Shown here: piece after piece, positions 25,462 to 34,777 of the stretch | Position numbering within the stretch: the stretch's first letter is position 1 | Layout: each line of letters begins with the position of its first letter | DNA from: JAXLQL01 sp046331625 | GTDB lineage: Bacteria; Acidobacteriota; Terriglobia; Bryobacterales; Bryobacteraceae | DNA: 64,000 bases | Assembly (NCBI GenBank): GCA_046331625.1 | Contig: JAXLQL010000003.1 | Span: 124,001-188,000, forward strand | Reading direction: 5' to 3' | The notes under the pieces: generated by a model | Database searches by the model: none | Told to the model about the DNA's origin: nothing | What the model saw: the letters and a program-made list of their open reading frames with translations, nothing else | Made by a program: the position numbers and the translations under genes

Positions 25462-27125
25462 CAAAACTCCTCGAAGACCGCGTCGGTATCCGGATGCGCG
25501 TGGGGCTCGGCCACGGCTGCCGCCGCTGGAGCCGGAGCCTGCGGGCGCGCCCACTGCTGCGTCTTCGCCCCGCCACGCTGCCGCTCGAGCCGGAACCGCG
25601 CCACCAGTTGCTGCAAGTGCTGCGCGTTCGATGACAGCGTCTGCGCCGTGGCCGCCAACTGCGACGTCTGCGCCGAACTCGCTTGAGTCACCTTGTCCAT
25701 CTGCAGCACGGCCCGGTTCACCTGCTCGATGCCGCTCGATTGCTCCTGCGTCGCCGCCGCGATCTCGCCCACGATAGCGGTCACCTTTTTCACCGATGTG
25801 ACGATCTCTTCGAGTGTCCTGCCGGAGCGGTTCACCAGTTCCGAACCCTTCTCCACCTTTCGCACCGAGTCCTGGATCAGGCCCTTGATCTCCTTGGCCG
25901 CCGTCGCGCTCCGTTGCGCCAGGTTCCGGACCTCGGCCGCCACTACTGCGAATCCACGGCCCTGCTCGCCCGCTCGCGCCGCCTCCACCGCCGCGTTGAG
26001 CGCCAGCAGGTTCGTCTGGAACGCCAACTCGTCGATCGCCGTGATGATGTCGGCGATCTTGGTGGACGACACGTTGATCTCCACCATCGCCGACATCGCA
26101 TCGCTCACTACATGCCCGCCGCCGTTGGCGCTATCCCGCGCCCGTTCGGCTAGTTGACTCGCCTGCCGCGCGTTGTCGGCGTTCTGCTTCACCGTCGATG
26201 TCATCTCTTCGAGACTCGCCGCGGTCTGCTCGAGGCTCGCCGCCTGCTCGTGCGCTCCGCGCGCCAGCAGATCCGAAGCCGAAGCCAGTTGATTCGACGC
26301 CGAAGCTACTTCCCCGGCCGAACGGTTCACCTCGGCCAACGCCGACTGGATGCCGTCGAGGGCGTGATTGAGCGCCCGGCCCATCTGTCCGATTTCGTCC
26401 GCGCCGGAAACCGCGAGCCGCTCGGTGAAATCGCCCGACGCCACGTGTTCGAGCAGCTTCGCCGTCTCCTCCATCGGCTTGGCGATCATGCGCGAGATCG
26501 CCAGCCCGAGCGCCACCGCCAACAGCATCGACAACCCCATTACCCAGGCGATGGTGCTCCGCGCCGTCTGGTGCGTGGCCGCCACCTCGTCGGCGGTTCG
26601 CCGCATGACATCTCTCTTGATCGTTTCGAGCGCGCGCGATTTGGCGAGCAGCGCCGTGACGGTGTCCTCGATTCCCTCGAGCTCCTTCTTGGCTTGTTCG
26701 CGCTTGCCGGAGGCCGCCTGCTCGAGTACCCGCTCCTCCACTGCCGCCACCGATTGAAAAATCGTCACCAACTCGGCCGCCTTGGCTTTGGCTTCCTCTC
26801 GAACGAGCGAGTTGCGATACTCGCTGAAGTTCTTGTCGAATGCCGCGCGCGCCTTCTCGGCTTCCTCGGCGTGCTTGGTCATGTCGGCCGGCGTGGGCGA
26901 CTGCAGGCCGCCACGGGTGGCGAACAATGACTCGAGCGCGGCAAGCTCGGCCTGCTTGAGCGTGGCCAGCCCGAGCGCGTGCTTTTCGTAGAGGTCGTTG
27001 AAACTTCCCGCCAACGTGTTCAACGAGCGCAGGCCCTGGTATCCACCGAAGCCCATCAGCGCCGCCATCAATCCGAAGGCGGCCATCAACTTCACCCGCG
27101 TTCTCAAATCGTTCCAGTAACGCAT
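25461..27125 (-). CDS. Methyl-accepting chemotaxis protein
   Basis: A 554-residue receptor: first transmembrane helix at ~12-30, a periplasmic four-helix-bundle sensor to ~190, second helix at ~190-210 (WVMGLSMLLAVALGLAIS), a HAMP domain at ~212-265 (RMIAKPMEETAKLLEHVASGDF) and a signalling domain whose tip reads IDELAFQTNLLALNAAVEAARAG. The last residues are VFEEF after an Ala/Pro-rich linker, matching the CheR/CheB-tethering pentapeptide consensus. It overlaps cheW by 22 bases and couples to cheR, so this receptor and its signalling set are produced together. Confidence 0.95.
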   Translation of the reverse strand: MRYWNDLRTRVKLMAAFGLMAALMGFGGYQGLRSLNTLAGSFNDLYEKHALGLATLKQAELAALESLFATRGGLQSPTPADMTKHAEEAEKARAAFDKNFSEYRNSLVREEAKAKAAELVTIFQSVAAVEERVLEQAASGKREQAKKELEGIEDTVTALLAKSRALETIKRDVMRRTADEVAATHQTARSTIAWVMGLSMLLAVALGLAISRMIAKPMEETAKLLEHVASGDFTERLAVSGADEIGQMGRALNHALDGIQSALAEVNRSAGEVASASNQLASASDLLARGAHEQAASLEQTAASLEEMTSTVKQNADNARQASQLAERARDSANGGGHVVSDAMSAMVEINVSSTKIADIITAIDELAFQTNLLALNAAVEAARAGEQGRGFAVVAAEVRNLAQRSATAAKEIKGLIQDSVRKVEKGSELVNRSGRTLEEIVTSVKKVTAIVGEIAAATQEQSSGIEQVNRAVLQMDKVTQASSAQTSQLAATAQTLSSNAQHLQQLVARFRLERQRGGAKTQQWARPQAPAPAAAAVAEPHAHPDTDAVFEEF

Positions 27126-27658
27126 GACTCCCCCTCAGTCCTCTTCGAGGCCGCTCCCCCATCGCCGGGGCTCTCCGTCCACAAAGGCTCGAGATCGATC
27201 AATACCACCAGCCTGTCTCCGGCCGGGACGATCGCCCGGACAAAGGCCGTGCCGGAAAGGGATCCGAATTCCGGCGGATCCCGCAACTCGTCCTCGCCGA
27301 ACTCGGCTACCTCGGAAACGGCGTCCACCAGGATTCCCGCCACCTTCGATCCGCCGCCCCCGGGCTCGAGATTCACCACCACGATCACCCGGAAGCGGCT
27401 CTCCTGGGACTCGGGCATCCCCAGCCGCAACCGCAAATCGATTACCGGGATCACCGTGCCGCGCAGATTCAGTACGCCTTTCACGAACGGCGGCGCGCCA
27501 GGCACCGGCGTCACGGCTCCGTACCCGCGAATTTCGCGTACGCGCAGAATGTCGATCCCGTAGCACTCCTCGCCGAGTTGGAACGTCAGATATTGCCGCC
27601 GGGCCGTCTTTGCCGCCACCGCGGCCACCACCGCGGCCGTCTCCGCCGCTGCCGTCAT
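27104..27658 (-). CDS. cheW: Chemotaxis coupling protein CheW
   Basis: A 184-residue single CheW domain: QYLTFQLGEECYGIDILRVREI at the start, then PGAPPFVKGVLNLRGTVIPVIDLRLRLG, the most conserved block, and VDAVSEVAEFGEDEL. It links the receptor to CheA in the array. The N-terminus has an Ala-rich extension of about 15 residues and the C-terminus an extra 20 residues that may be disordered. The ATG overlaps the cheA stop by four bases, giving tight coupling. Confidence 0.95.
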   Translation of the reverse strand: MTAAAETAAVVAAVAAKTARRQYLTFQLGEECYGIDILRVREIRGYGAVTPVPGAPPFVKGVLNLRGTVIPVIDLRLRLGMPESQESRFRVIVVVNLEPGGGGSKVAGILVDAVSEVAEFGEDELRDPPEFGSLSGTAFVRAIVPAGDRLVVLIDLEPLWTESPGDGGAASKRTEGESCVTGTI

Positions 27659-29646
27659 CGCCCACCTCCCGTGGAGTCTCCACTCACCCGCCGCGCCGCC
27701 AACCGCGCCAGGCCAGTCACGTCGAGAATCAACGCGACGCGCCCGTCGCCGAGGATCGTCGCTCCCATCACGCCATCTACCCGGCGGTAGTTGCGGTCGA
27801 GGCTCTTCACCACGAACTGCCGTTGCCCGGCCAACTCGTCCACCACCATCGCGTAACGCTGTTTTCCGGCCTCGACCACCAACGCCAGCGGCCGCGGCGC
27901 ATCGCCGCTACTTTCGGACCGCGGCAATAACTCGCCCGGCCGGATCACCGGAACCGGCTCGCCCCGCACCATCACGACCTCGCCCATCCCCGCCACGCGC
28001 TGAAAGCGTCCCCGCGCCGGATCGATCGATTCGATCACCGCCGCCAGCGGCACTACGTAGGGAATCCCGTTCACCTGGAGCAGCAATCCGTCGAGAATCG
28101 CGAGCGTCAGCGGCAATTCGATCCGCACCCGCGTACCGCGCCCCGGCTCGCTCGCGATCCCCACGGCGCCGCCGAGCGTCTCGATGTTGCGCCGCACGAC
28201 GTCCATTCCCACGCCGCGCCCGGAAACGTCCGTCACCTGTTCCGCCGTCGAGAATCCGGGTTCGAAGATCAACTCGAGCGCGCGTGCGCCGGACAACGCC
28301 TCGTTCTCCCCGATCAGCCCTCGTTCGATCGCTTTTCCGCGGATCTTCCCGGCCGCCAGCCCGCGGCCGTCGTCGGCCACTTCGATCACCACCTTGCCGC
28401 CTTCGTGCCGCGCTACGAGCGAGATCACGCCCACCGCCGGTTTGCCCGCAGCCACTCGCTCGGCCGCCGTTTCCATGCCATGATCAGCCGCGTTGCGGAC
28501 CAGATGCACCAGCGGATCGGCCACGCCTTCGACGAGCCCGCGATCGATTTCGGTTTCCTCGCCCGCGATTTCGAGCCGGATCTCCTTGCCTAAGCTCGAC
28601 GCCAGATCGCGAACCACTCTGGCAAACCGCGCGAAGACGGTGGCCGCCGGAACCATACGCAGGCTCATCACCCGCTCCTGCAACTCGCGCGTCTGGCGGC
28701 GGAGCGCTTCGAGCGCCTGATCGAAGTCCGCCTCCCGGCCCGCCTGCAGTTGCGACGCCGATTGCGCCACCATCGACTGCGCGATCACCAGTTCGCCAAT
28801 CAAGTCGATCACCTGGTCCACTTTGGCCGTCGCCACGCGAATCGTCGCCGCTTCGGGGTTGGCGTGCGCTCTTTGGGCGGCAGCCACTGGCTCGGCAGCA
28901 ACCGCAACTGGCTCCGCGGCAACCACTGGCTCGGCCGGCGCGGTCACGGGCTCGATGCGGATCGCAGCGCAACCATCGTAAAAGCAGAAGCAATCGTCGA
29001 TCGCCTCGCGGCCCGCCTCAGTCTCGAGATCGATGTCCCAGGCGAGGTAGCATTGCTCCGGGTCGAGCGAGCCGAGCGGCGGCAAGCTCCCGCTATCGGG
29101 CGTCACCTTCGCTTGCCCCAGCGCCGTCAACTCGCGCAGCGCGAGCAACGGGTCCAGACCGTAGGTGAAGACTTCTCGCGCGGGCTCGAAACGGATGTTC
29201 CAGCGCATCGTCTCGGGTCCGCTTTCAGCCGCGCCGGCTTGCGCTGCCGCTTCGGGCGCGGACTGGCCGAGCGCCGCATCCAATCGCGCCCGGACCTGGG
29301 CCGCGCTGTCAGGCAACCGGGCGTCTCCGCTAGTGGTCCCCACCAACCCGCGCAGCGTGTCCACCGATTCGAGCAGCAACCCGGCCAAGGGCGGAGTCAC
29401 CGTGGCGCCGCCCGAACGCAACCGGTCCAGCAGGTTTTCGAGGCTATGCGTGAAAGACTGAATTGCTTCGAACCCCAGCATCCCCGCTCCGCCCTTCACC
29501 GAGTGCGCGGCGCGAAAGATCGCGTTCAGCAACTCCGGGTCGCCGGGCTTGTCTTCGAGTGCCAGCAGCCCGGCTTCGAGATGGGTCAGGTGTTCGGCCG
29601 TCTCTTGGAAAAACGTTTCCTGGAAACGGCTCAGGTCAATCTTCAT
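27655..29646 (-). CDS. cheA: Chemotaxis histidine kinase CheA
   Basis: A 663-residue kinase. The HPt domain has the phosphorylatable His48 in FRAAHSVKGGAGMLGF. A linker with a second small alpha/beta domain (residues ~145-235, RFEPAREVFTYGLDPLLALREL) is of the kind that may bind CheY. After an Ala/Val/Glu-rich stretch come the dimerisation domain (IGELVIAQSMVAQSASQL), the kinase domain with HLVRNAADHGME (N box) and VADDGRGL (G1), and a C-terminal CheW-like domain. It phosphorylates CheY and CheB. The gene lies 19 bases behind cheY in the same transcript. Confidence 0.96.
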   Translation of the reverse strand: MKIDLSRFQETFFQETAEHLTHLEAGLLALEDKPGDPELLNAIFRAAHSVKGGAGMLGFEAIQSFTHSLENLLDRLRSGGATVTPPLAGLLLESVDTLRGLVGTTSGDARLPDSAAQVRARLDAALGQSAPEAAAQAGAAESGPETMRWNIRFEPAREVFTYGLDPLLALRELTALGQAKVTPDSGSLPPLGSLDPEQCYLAWDIDLETEAGREAIDDCFCFYDGCAAIRIEPVTAPAEPVVAAEPVAVAAEPVAAAQRAHANPEAATIRVATAKVDQVIDLIGELVIAQSMVAQSASQLQAGREADFDQALEALRRQTRELQERVMSLRMVPAATVFARFARVVRDLASSLGKEIRLEIAGEETEIDRGLVEGVADPLVHLVRNAADHGMETAAERVAAGKPAVGVISLVARHEGGKVVIEVADDGRGLAAGKIRGKAIERGLIGENEALSGARALELIFEPGFSTAEQVTDVSGRGVGMDVVRRNIETLGGAVGIASEPGRGTRVRIELPLTLAILDGLLLQVNGIPYVVPLAAVIESIDPARGRFQRVAGMGEVVMVRGEPVPVIRPGELLPRSESSGDAPRPLALVVEAGKQRYAMVVDELAGQRQFVVKSLDRNYRRVDGVMGATILGDGRVALILDVTGLARLAARRVSGDSTGGGR

Positions 29647-29665
29647 GTCTTGCCCGGCCCACGAA

Positions 29666-30031
29666 TCAGGGCACCACTTTGCGCACCACGTCGAGCAGCC
29701 GCTCCGGTTTGAACGGCTTCACCAGCCACCCCGTGGCCCCCGCCTGCCGGCCCTCCTGGACCCTCGTCGCCATGTTCTCGGTGGTCAGCATCAGAATCGG
29801 CACCCTCTTGCAGTCTTCCCGCTGCCGCGCCAGTTTCACGAAGCTGATGCCATCCATCACCGGCATGTTGACATCGGCCACGATCAGGTCCACTTTGTCT
29901 TTCTCGAGAAGATCGAGCCCCTCCTGGCCCGTGGCGCCTTCCAGCGTGTCGTAGCCCGAGCTCTGCAGCGTGAACGCCACCATCCGCCGCATCATTTCTG
30001 AATCGTCGACGATCAGTACTTTCTTGCTCAT
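29666..30031 (-). CDS. cheY: Response regulator CheY
   Basis: A 121-residue single-domain receiver. Asp9 and Asp10 (LIVDDSEMMRR) hold Mg2+, Asp53 in VADVNMPVMDG is the phosphoacceptor, Thr83 region LMLTTEN and Lys105 in LVKPF complete the switch. No output domain is present. It is the likely phospho-output of the CheA encoded downstream and the likely target of the candidate CheZ-like protein encoded divergently at 30408. It is preceded by a STAS-domain gene 31 bases upstream. Confidence 0.95.
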   Translation of the reverse strand: MSKKVLIVDDSEMMRRMVAFTLQSSGYDTLEGATGQEGLDLLEKDKVDLIVADVNMPVMDGISFVKLARQREDCKRVPILMLTTENMATRVQEGRQAGATGWLVKPFKPERLLDVVRKVVP

Positions 30032-30062
30032 CTTCTCCTCTTGCTCCGCGGGTACCTCTTAC

Positions 30063-30335
30063 TCAAGGCTCACGCTGGCACACCAAACCGCACAAAGCCA
30101 GCTTGGCCTCGGTCTCAGGCGGCCCCGAACATTCCACAACGCGCACTTGCCGCGCCAGTGCGGCCACGATCTGGATCTCCGCCAAGGTGGCTTGGCTGCC
30201 CTCCGGCCACTCCACTTTCACCGGCGACCCCTCTCCGGCCAGCACTTTGGCCTGCGCGGTGAGTTCGGCCAAACTGCCGCCGGCGATCAGCGTTCGGGAT
30301 GAGGAGTCGCTTGCGCAGGCCATTCGAAGTTCCAT
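30063..30335 (-). CDS. STAS-domain protein at the head of the che operon
   Basis: Start set at the ATG at 30335 (MELRMACA). The 90-residue product resembles a lipid/anti-sigma-antagonist type STAS domain: GGSLAELTAQAKVLA, PVKVEWPEGSQATLAEIQIVAALARQ and VRVVECSGPP, with hydrophobic beta strands alternating with helices. The Ser or Thr normally phosphorylated in such domains would be in the SQATLAE loop. STAS proteins occur in several alternative chemosensory systems as extra regulators. It is the first gene of the minus-strand cluster. Confidence 0.65.
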   Translation of the reverse strand: MELRMACASDSSSRTLIAGGSLAELTAQAKVLAGEGSPVKVEWPEGSQATLAEIQIVAALARQVRVVECSGPPETEAKLALCGLVCQREP

Positions 30336-30407
30336 ATCGGTGCGTAGGACACCGTTTTTTCGACAAAATGTCCGCAAGAAGCCCGCTCGGCCGACGATAA
30401 GGCGCGT

Positions 30408-31169
30408 ATGGCAACCATGAGCGCCGACCCGCTCGGAATCACGGTAATGCTCGAAGAGCTACGCAGGAGGGACGCCGACATGCGCTCCGTCCCAGAGGAA
30501 ATGGCCAAACCCATGCGCCAGATCGGCGCCCTGCTCGACAAAGCCGCTACGCTCATGGCGATGGCTCGCGAAGCCGGCCTGCCCACCACGCGACCCATGC
30601 CCAAAGCCGTGGAGCGTCTGGTGATGAACCTTCAGACTCACGACATCTTCTCCCAGCGCCTGGCCCATATCTATCCTGTCTTCTCTATCATTTGGAAGAC
30701 GGTCGATTGCGACGGCCGTCCCGCCAGGCCCATCGGCCCCCCTAATCCCAAGGTTCTACCCCTGCTGTGCCAGGCCACCTCGCTCGCCTCTTCCTTGCTT
30801 TGCGCCACCCGCATGGAGCTCGACCGGTCGATCCTCCAGATCCGCGATGCCCTGCGCGAACTTGCCGCTGTGCTCGAAGGCCAAGGCGGCGCGCCCATCA
30901 ATATCGAAAGCCCGATGATCGCGCTCGACCTGCTCGAGACGCGCATCCGTAGCGCCGAGTTCGTTCTCGACCAACTCCATCAGGCCCTCCGCGTCGTCGT
31001 ACCTTCCGAGGTGGATCAGGACTTCTTCATCGAGCTCCCCGAGGGCCAGTTCGACGATTTGCTCCGCAATTACTCGATGTCCGCCGAACACCAAATCCAC
31101 CGCGCCGAACTCGGGTCCAGCGTTCCTCCGGAAAAGGCCGCCGATCCCGGCGACGTCGTGCTCTTCTAG
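30408..31169 (+). CDS. Candidate CheZ-like CheY-P phosphatase
   Basis: A 253-residue helical protein divergently transcribed from the che cluster, 72 bases away. Residues 67-90 read AVERLVMNLQTHDIFSQRLA, a helix with Asp79-x3-Gln83. CheZ phosphatases use exactly an Asp-x3-Gln pair on a long helix to remove phosphate from CheY. The protein ends in GDVVLF, an acidic-hydrophobic tail reminiscent of the CheY-binding C-terminus of CheZ. Length and high helical content also fit. No other CheC, CheX or CheZ gene is visible here. The assignment is inferred from motif and context, not from clear family similarity. Confidence 0.5.
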   Translation: MATMSADPLGITVMLEELRRRDADMRSVPEEMAKPMRQIGALLDKAATLMAMAREAGLPTTRPMPKAVERLVMNLQTHDIFSQRLAHIYPVFSIIWKTVDCDGRPARPIGPPNPKVLPLLCQATSLASSLLCATRMELDRSILQIRDALRELAAVLEGQGGAPINIESPMIALDLLETRIRSAEFVLDQLHQALRVVVPSEVDQDFFIELPEGQFDDLLRNYSMSAEHQIHRAELGSSVPPEKAADPGDVVLF

Positions 31170-31206
31170 CCTCCACCGCGCGTGATGCGATATCCTACCG
31201 GGTGCC

Positions 31207-34200
31207 ATGCTCCCGAGGGTCTTGTTCGCCATCGCCATATCTGCCTCCGCCTGGGCCCAGGTCCAAAGCGGCACCATCGTCGGCGCCGTCACTGACCAGG
31301 CCGGCGCCGCTGTCGCCAACGCCAAAGTCACGCTCGTCAACGAAGGCACCCGCTTCACCCGCTCCGTCTCCACCAACGAGTCTGGCCAGTACGTCGCCAC
31401 CTCCGTCCCCACCGGCAACTACTCCATCACCGCCGAGTCCGCCGGCTTCCAAAAACTCATCCGCACCGGACTCCAGCTCACTGCCGCCGACACCCTCACC
31501 GTCGACCTCCAACTCCAGGTCGGCAACGTCCAGGAAACGGTCGAGGTGAAGGAAACCGCGCCCTTGCTCCAATCCCAGACCGCTACCGTCTCTTCGCTCG
31601 TCAGCAATCAGCAGATGGTCGAAATGCCCCTCAACGGCCGCACGTTCACGGCCCTCCTCAAGCTGAGTCCCGGCGCCTACACCGGATCGAGCTCGAACCT
31701 CTCCTCCTCGCAATACGCCATCCGCGGCGACGTCAATATCTCCGTCAACGGATCGAGCGCGCAGAACAACACCTACTTGATCGACGGCATGGTCAACCGC
31801 AACCTGTGGCTCTCCACCCTCATCATGGTCCCCACGGTCGACTCGATTCAAGAGGTCCGCATGATGACCAGCAACTACTCGGCCGAGTACGGCGCGGCCG
31901 CGGGTGCGATCACGATTGTCCAAACCAAGTCCGGCACCAACCAGATCCACGGGAGCATGTACGAATTCCTGCGCAACGACAAGTTCGACGCCAACACGTT
32001 CTTCAACAATCGTCTCGGCGCCGCGAAGCCTGCCTTCCGCCGCAACGAATTCGGCGCGGCCATCGGCGGACCCATCCGCAAGGACCGCACCTTCTTCTTC
32101 GCCGACTACCAAGGCATCCGCCTCCGCCAACCCCGCACCGTGATCTCGACCATTCCGACGCTCGCGCAGCGCCAGTGGATCTCGTCGGGCGATTTCAGCG
32201 GCCTCGGAACCACGATCTTCGATCCCACCAGCGTCGCCGCCGGCCAGCGCGTCGCCTTCCCCGGCAATCGCATCCCCGCCGCGCGCCTCGACCCCGCCGC
32301 GCTGAAGCTCACCTCATTCCTGCCCGACCCCACCAACGCTGCCACCACGCGCAACTTCGTCTACAACCCCACGATCTCCCAACGCACCGACCAGTTCGAC
32401 GTGCGCCTCGACCAGAACCTCGGCGCGAGCGATCGCATCTTCTTCAAGTACAGCTATGACGACACGCTGTATCTCACGCCCGGCAACGTTCCCTCGCCCG
32501 CCAACGCCGGCGTTCCGATCAGTCCGTTTCTTTCGTCCGATGGAACCGACACCGGGACGAACACGACGCTCGCCAACTGGTCCGCCACGGTGAACTATGT
32601 GAAGGTGTTCGGCGCGAACATCGTCAATGAGGTCCGGTTGGGGGCGGTGCGCTGGAACCAGTACATCTCGCCGATCGGCAACTCGCTTGGCACGGCCACG
32701 GCGGTGGGAATTCCGGGCATCAATATCAATGACAAATCGGGCGGGCTGCCGAGCCTCGCCATCGTCGGCTACCGCAACATCGGCGACGCCTCCACGTACC
32801 CCGAGAACAGCCAGACGGTCTCGTTCCAATACGAAGACATCCTCACCGTCGTGAAGAACGCGCACACGCTGAAGTTCGGCGGACAATTCGTGCGCCATCG
32901 CTTCAACGGATTCTCGGCCTTCCCCACGCGCGGCACCTTCGATTTCAACGGCCAGTTCACGCGCCAAGTCGGGACCAACATCGCCACCACCGCGCTCTCT
33001 GACTGGGCGCTGGGCTACACGAGCGGCATCACGCGCAACGTGCTCGTCGGCACGTTCGGCATGCGCTTCTACAACCTCAACGCGTTCTTCGACGATTCGT
33101 GGCGCGTGTCGAATCGCCTCACGGTCAACTACGGAGTTCGATACGAGTTGCTCGCGCCGCCGTACGAAGTGCATGACCGCTGGTCAAACTTCAACATCAA
33201 TACGGGGCTGCTCGAGATCGCCGGCCGCGATGGCAGCCGCAGGCTGCGCAAGCTCGACACCAACAATCTGGCGCCGCGCCTGGGCATCACCTACATGCTC
33301 ACGTCCGATCGCAAGACCGTGCTGCGCGCGGGCTACGGCAGCAGTTTCGTCGAAGCAGGGCAGGGCGGGGGACAGCTCTACAAGAACCTGCCGTTCTTCT
33401 TCTCGCAAGTTGTCGCCACCGATCAGAACGCCGCGCCCGCCACACGCCTTTCCCAAGGACTCACTCCCCCCGTTGCGCCGGATCTCAACAATCGCGCGCA
33501 ACTCTCCTCGGGCAATCCCGCCGCGTGGGACTACGGACTCAAGTCCACCCAAACCATGCAGTGGAGCCTCGGCATCCAACGCGAGATCGTGCAGGATCTG
33601 CTTGTCGACGTTTCCTATGTCGGCACGCGCACGCTCGGCTTGATCGCCAACGTCAACATCAATCAATCGGTCCCCGGACCCGGCGCGCAACCGCAGCGCC
33701 GCCCGTTCTTCGCGTTGAATCCCAACGTCACCAACATCACCTACCGGACCAACTTCGGCGCGGCGAAGTATCACTCGCTGCAAACGCGCGTGGAGAAGCG
33801 CGCCCGTGGCGGACTCACGATGTCGCTTGCCTACACGTGGTCGCACTTCTTATCGAACGGCGGGAACATCAATGGAGGCGGGAATGCTCCTCCGCAGGAT
33901 GCGCGTTGCTATGCGTGCGAGTGGGGCTCGATGCCCGAGGATCGCCGCCACGTCGCCGTCTTCAATCACGTGTGGGAGCTGCCGTTCGGCAAGGGGCGGC
34001 GTTATGCGTCGAGTGGTCCGGCGGCGTGGCTGATCGGCGGCTGGAGCCTCAACGGAATCTGGTCATTCGCCACGGGCGAGCATTTCACACCCGGACTCGC
34101 GGCCGCGGTATCGAACTCGGCTGGTGGCGGAGGCGATCGCCCCAACCGCATCGCCGACGGGAACCTGCCGGGCGGAGAGCGCACGATCGACCGCTGGTTC

Positions 34201-34479
34201 AACCTCGCGGCCTTTGCGACGCCGGCGCAGTTCGCGTTCGGAAATGCGGGGCGCGGGATCTTGATTGGTCCTGGGAATTTCAATGTGGATGCGGGGATTC
34301 ACCGCCAGTTCCGCATTGGCGAACGCTATCGGGTGACGTTCCGGTGGGAGATGTTCAACGCGTTCAATCGCGCCAATTTCACCACGCCGAACGCGACCAT
34401 CGGGAACGCGCAAGCGGGACAGATCAGCGGGACGGCTCCGGCGCGGATTCAGCAGGCGGCGCTGAAGTTCGCGTTTTGA
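31207..34479 (+). CDS. Oar-like TonB-dependent receptor with regulatory domain
   Basis: A 1090-residue outer-membrane protein typical of Acidobacteria. After a signal peptide (FAIAISASAWAQ) comes a carboxypeptidase-regulatory-like domain at ~20-105 (GTIVGAVTDQAGAAVANAKV). The plug is at ~110-230 with MPLNGRTFTALLKLSPG and NSSAQNN-type loops. The remaining ~850 residues form the beta barrel and end in an aromatic residue (ALKFAF), as outer-membrane barrels do. No classical TonB box is obvious. These receptors probably import oligosaccharides or peptides, or mediate adhesion. The gene is alone, followed by a REP-like repeat. Confidence 0.92.
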   Translation: MLPRVLFAIAISASAWAQVQSGTIVGAVTDQAGAAVANAKVTLVNEGTRFTRSVSTNESGQYVATSVPTGNYSITAESAGFQKLIRTGLQLTAADTLTVDLQLQVGNVQETVEVKETAPLLQSQTATVSSLVSNQQMVEMPLNGRTFTALLKLSPGAYTGSSSNLSSSQYAIRGDVNISVNGSSAQNNTYLIDGMVNRNLWLSTLIMVPTVDSIQEVRMMTSNYSAEYGAAAGAITIVQTKSGTNQIHGSMYEFLRNDKFDANTFFNNRLGAAKPAFRRNEFGAAIGGPIRKDRTFFFADYQGIRLRQPRTVISTIPTLAQRQWISSGDFSGLGTTIFDPTSVAAGQRVAFPGNRIPAARLDPAALKLTSFLPDPTNAATTRNFVYNPTISQRTDQFDVRLDQNLGASDRIFFKYSYDDTLYLTPGNVPSPANAGVPISPFLSSDGTDTGTNTTLANWSATVNYVKVFGANIVNEVRLGAVRWNQYISPIGNSLGTATAVGIPGININDKSGGLPSLAIVGYRNIGDASTYPENSQTVSFQYEDILTVVKNAHTLKFGGQFVRHRFNGFSAFPTRGTFDFNGQFTRQVGTNIATTALSDWALGYTSGITRNVLVGTFGMRFYNLNAFFDDSWRVSNRLTVNYGVRYELLAPPYEVHDRWSNFNINTGLLEIAGRDGSRRLRKLDTNNLAPRLGITYMLTSDRKTVLRAGYGSSFVEAGQGGGQLYKNLPFFFSQVVATDQNAAPATRLSQGLTPPVAPDLNNRAQLSSGNPAAWDYGLKSTQTMQWSLGIQREIVQDLLVDVSYVGTRTLGLIANVNINQSVPGPGAQPQRRPFFALNPNVTNITYRTNFGAAKYHSLQTRVEKRARGGLTMSLAYTWSHFLSNGGNINGGGNAPPQDARCYACEWGSMPEDRRHVAVFNHVWELPFGKGRRYASSGPAAWLIGGWSLNGIWSFATGEHFTPGLAAAVSNSAGGGGDRPNRIADGNLPGGERTIDRWFNLAAFATPAQFAFGNAGRGILIGPGNFNVDAGIHRQFRIGERYRVTFRWEMFNAFNRANFTTPNATIGNAQAGQISGTAPARIQQAALKFAF

Positions 34480-34523
34480 TTCTGGTCCGGTTCCCGTTCC
34501 TGACAAGAGCACTGGCCTTGCCG

Positions 34524-34563
34524 TGTAGGGCGGGCTTTAGCCAGCGCGGGACTTCAGCCCCGC
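34524..34563. repeat. REP-like double-hairpin repeat, copy B
   Basis: A 40-bp unit starting TGTAGGGCGGGCTTTAGCC, nearly identical to copy C at 39959-39998 (one difference, C for T in the second stem). It contains hairpins GGCTTTAGCC and GCGGGACTTCAG[C]CCCGC and lies 45 bases after the TonB receptor stop. Confidence 0.8.
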
Positions 34564-34621
34564 TTCCGATGTCCCGTGCCGCAGCCCGCCGCGGCGAGAT
34601 CCAAGTGAGCCGTGCGCGCGC

Positions 34622-34777
34622 TCACCAACTCCAGTCCGCGTCGGCCTCATTCCCGAAATCACCCACCACTAACTCGTCGTCTCCAGCTTCCGCGATCACC
34701 TTCGCGGCGCTCTCCCAACCCTCGCGGACCGAACGATCCGCCTCATGCGGAACGAAAGTATCTCCGCCCATCGTCAT
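34622..34777 (-). CDS. Small MazE-like C-terminal ORF, probable antitoxin remnant
   Basis: A 51-residue frame whose ATG (34775-34777) overlaps the stop of the upstream ORF by four bases. The sequence VREGWESAAKVIAEAGDDEL and the ending EADADWSW match the toxin-binding tail of MazE-type antitoxins, where a REGW-x-A segment is followed by acidic residues and W-x-W. The AbrB DNA-binding half that normally precedes it is missing. It is either a minimal antitoxin coupled to the upstream gene or a decayed remnant. No toxin follows; the next sequence is repeat B and the TonB receptor end. Confidence 0.5.
   Translation of the reverse strand: MTMGGDTFVPHEADRSVREGWESAAKVIAEAGDDELVVGDFGNEADADWSW

Noticed and set aside
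30336..30407. Possible sigma-28 type promoter before the CheZ-like gene
   Set aside because: CCGACGATAA only loosely resembles the flagellar -10 and no TAAA box is at the right distance.
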